6,578 bases of DNA from Dehalococcoidia bacterium (GTDB lineage: Bacteria > Chloroflexota > Dehalococcoidia > GIF9 > AB-539-J10). Below, in pieces: positions 5,657-6,578 of the stretch (position 1 is its first letter; every line of letters begins with the position of its first letter). A program made the translations under genes and the position numbers. The notes under the pieces are model-generated. The model ran no database searches. It saw nothing but the letters and a program-made list of their open reading frames with translations, and was not told the DNA's origin. The stretch covers positions 1 through 6,578 of the forward strand of contig JAUVYD010000090.1 of assembly GCA_030603265.1 (NCBI GenBank), written 5' to 3'.

Positions 5657-6181
5657 ATGCAGAAAGACATCAAGAGAATGGACATCCTGAAGAAGGCGCT
5701 CGAGATTGAGGTGGCCGAGAAGGGCTACTACGAGAAGGCGGCAGCGAGTGCCACGAATATACTCGCGAGGAAGCTCTTCGAGCGGCTGGCCTTTGAGGAG
5801 GACTCCCATGCGAAGAAGTTCCGGGAGCTCGAGGTACAGTTGAGCAAGTCCGATGACTGGCCCTCGATCGAGGCGCCTTCATGGCAGGGAGAGGAACTCA
5901 AGCTCGTGTTCGCCGGTCTCAAGTCCGCCTCTCCGCAGGAGGTGCAGGTCGCGCGCACGGAACTCGATGCCATGAAGGACGCGATGGGAAGGGAGCTGCA
6001 GGCGTACGACATGTACCGCACCCGAAGCCAGGAGAGCACATCTCCTGCCGAGCAGAAGTTCTACAATGTCCTCGCCGGCGAGGAACGGATGCACCATCTG
6101 GCTCTGCTCGATGCGTACGAATACCTGACGGACCCTGCGGGCTGGTTCGCGGTGAAGGAGAAGTGGACGCTTGAAGGATAG
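5657..6181 (+). CDS. Ferritin-like diiron protein (rubrerythrin family, no rubredoxin domain), copy 2
   Basis: This 174-residue paralogue of the preceding gene has the same predicted four-helix diiron layout. The ligands are Glu18 followed by YY at 24-25, ExxH at Glu48-His51, Glu113 followed by Tyr120, and ExxH at Glu143-His146. The Glu-to-Tyr spacing (+7) is the same as in copy 1. It differs by a shorter WPSIEAPSW linker (68-76) and by a C-terminal YLTDPAGWF extension (156-164), a tail common in stand-alone ferritin-like rubrerythrin relatives. It has no cysteine, so neither a rubredoxin domain nor a thiol relay is possible. The two proteins are clearly diverged, which argues for an old duplication and possibly distinct or heteromeric roles. 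sufC begins 25 nt downstream, so the gene is likely co-transcribed with Fe-S assembly. The function, peroxide reduction or iron handling, is inferred from the family. Confidence 0.88.
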   Translation: MQKDIKRMDILKKALEIEVAEKGYYEKAAASATNILARKLFERLAFEEDSHAKKFRELEVQLSKSDDWPSIEAPSWQGEELKLVFAGLKSASPQEVQVARTELDAMKDAMGRELQAYDMYRTRSQESTSPAEQKFYNVLAGEERMHHLALLDAYEYLTDPAGWFAVKEKWTLEG

Positions 6182-6206
6182 CAGGGTTTCCCCGGAAGGA
6201 GGCGAA

Positions 6207-6578
6207 ATGGATGATGTGATGCTGGGAGTGCGCGACCTGGTCGTTGAGGTCAGAGGCGTCGAGATACTTCACGGAATAAACCTCAACATTGGATACGGCG
6301 AGACTGCTGCGCTGTTCGGCCCGAATGGCAGTGGCAAGAGTACGCTGCTGATGACCATCATGGGCTTCCCGAGGCATAGGATTACTCGAGGCGGCATACT
6401 GTTCAAGGGACAGGACATAACAGGTCTGTCCATGGATGAGAGGGCGCGCCTTGGAATCGGAATCTCCTTCCAGCGACCGCCTGTTGTGAGAGGAGTAAAG
6501 ACGCGGGACATGGTTGTGGCCTGTCAGCGCGGGAGGGGTTCTGAGGGCGAGCTTCGTGACATGGCGGCAGCAGCCGGA
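6207..6578 (+). CDS. sufC: Fe-S cluster assembly ABC-type ATPase SufC (5' part, cut by the window edge)
   Basis: The first 124 codons of an ABC ATPase most like SufC, the cytoplasmic ATPase that works with SufB/SufD scaffold proteins to build Fe-S clusters. Walker A is GPNGSGKST (38-46). The segment ITRGGILFKGQDITGLSMDERARLGI (59-84) is the SufC-type region before the Q-loop, and Gln89 lies in SFQRPPVVRGV, where SufC relatives carry a similar FQ-x-P-x-x-x-x-GV pattern. There are no membrane segments, which fits a soluble SUF ATPase. The RPPVVRGV form resembles SufC of archaea and Chloroflexota, which usually sits with a single SufB-like gene. A near-perfect GGAAGGAGG (6194-6202) lies 4 nt before the ATG. 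The signature motif, Walker B and H-loop lie beyond the window, so intactness cannot be judged. Another ABC ATPase is possible but less likely in this iron/redox context. Confidence 0.82.
   Translation, partial: MDDVMLGVRDLVVEVRGVEILHGINLNIGYGETAALFGPNGSGKSTLLMTIMGFPRHRITRGGILFKGQDITGLSMDERARLGIGISFQRPPVVRGVKTRDMVVACQRGRGSEGELRDMAAAAG

Noticed and set aside
4534..5685. Minus-strand open reading frame of 383 codons
   Set aside because: It lies antisense to the PerR-type gene and the first ferritin-like gene, whose + strand products are clear family members with ribosome binding sites. Its translation shows no recognisable domain; long antisense frames are common in GC-rich DNA.

Overview
The window looks like a stretch of chromosome from a GC-rich bacterium (roughly 60% GC by eye). 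Genes are tightly packed and, apart from one regulatory signature at the left edge, all run on the + strand. Seven genes are complete and an eighth is cut by the right edge. The mix of a PerR-type peroxide sensor, two rubredoxin-less ferritin/rubrerythrin-like proteins, an FMN flavoprotein and an archaeal/Chloroflexota-style SufC suggests an anaerobe or oxygen-sensitive microaerophile. A Chloroflexota (Dehalococcoidia-like) origin is my best guess from the style of the SufC and flavoprotein sequences, but it is an inference with low confidence.

Positions 1-193 are a divergent intergenic region. On the minus strand it carries a sigma70-like promoter, followed by 10-nt-period GTGGGG repeats (MraZ boxes) and a Shine-Dalgarno sequence at the window edge. 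This predicts an mraZ gene, and probably the dcw division/cell-wall cluster, just left of the window. On the + strand an extended -10 element precedes trmD.

Positions 194-3711 are a housekeeping operon: trmD (tRNA m1G37 methyltransferase), rplS (ribosomal protein L19, overlapping trmD by 22 nt) and priA (replication restart helicase). The usual rpsP-rimM partners of trmD-rplS are not upstream.

Positions 3750-4343 encode a flavodoxin-fold NAD(P)H:FMN oxidoreductase-type protein with an incomplete iron-sulfur cysteine motif. A gap of about 330 nt follows, with no convincing gene, ending in a good promoter and a PerR-box-like palindrome.

Positions 4675-6578 form an apparent iron/oxidative-stress operon: a PerR-type Fur-family regulator, two tandem diiron ferritin-like proteins and the start of sufC (Fe-S cluster assembly ATPase). 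The likely logic is that the regulator senses peroxide through bound metal and represses its own operon through the palindrome at its transcription start. The diiron proteins then handle peroxide and/or iron, and the SUF ATPase supports Fe-S cluster building or repair. No tRNA, rRNA, CRISPR, insertion sequence or clear rho-independent terminator was seen.
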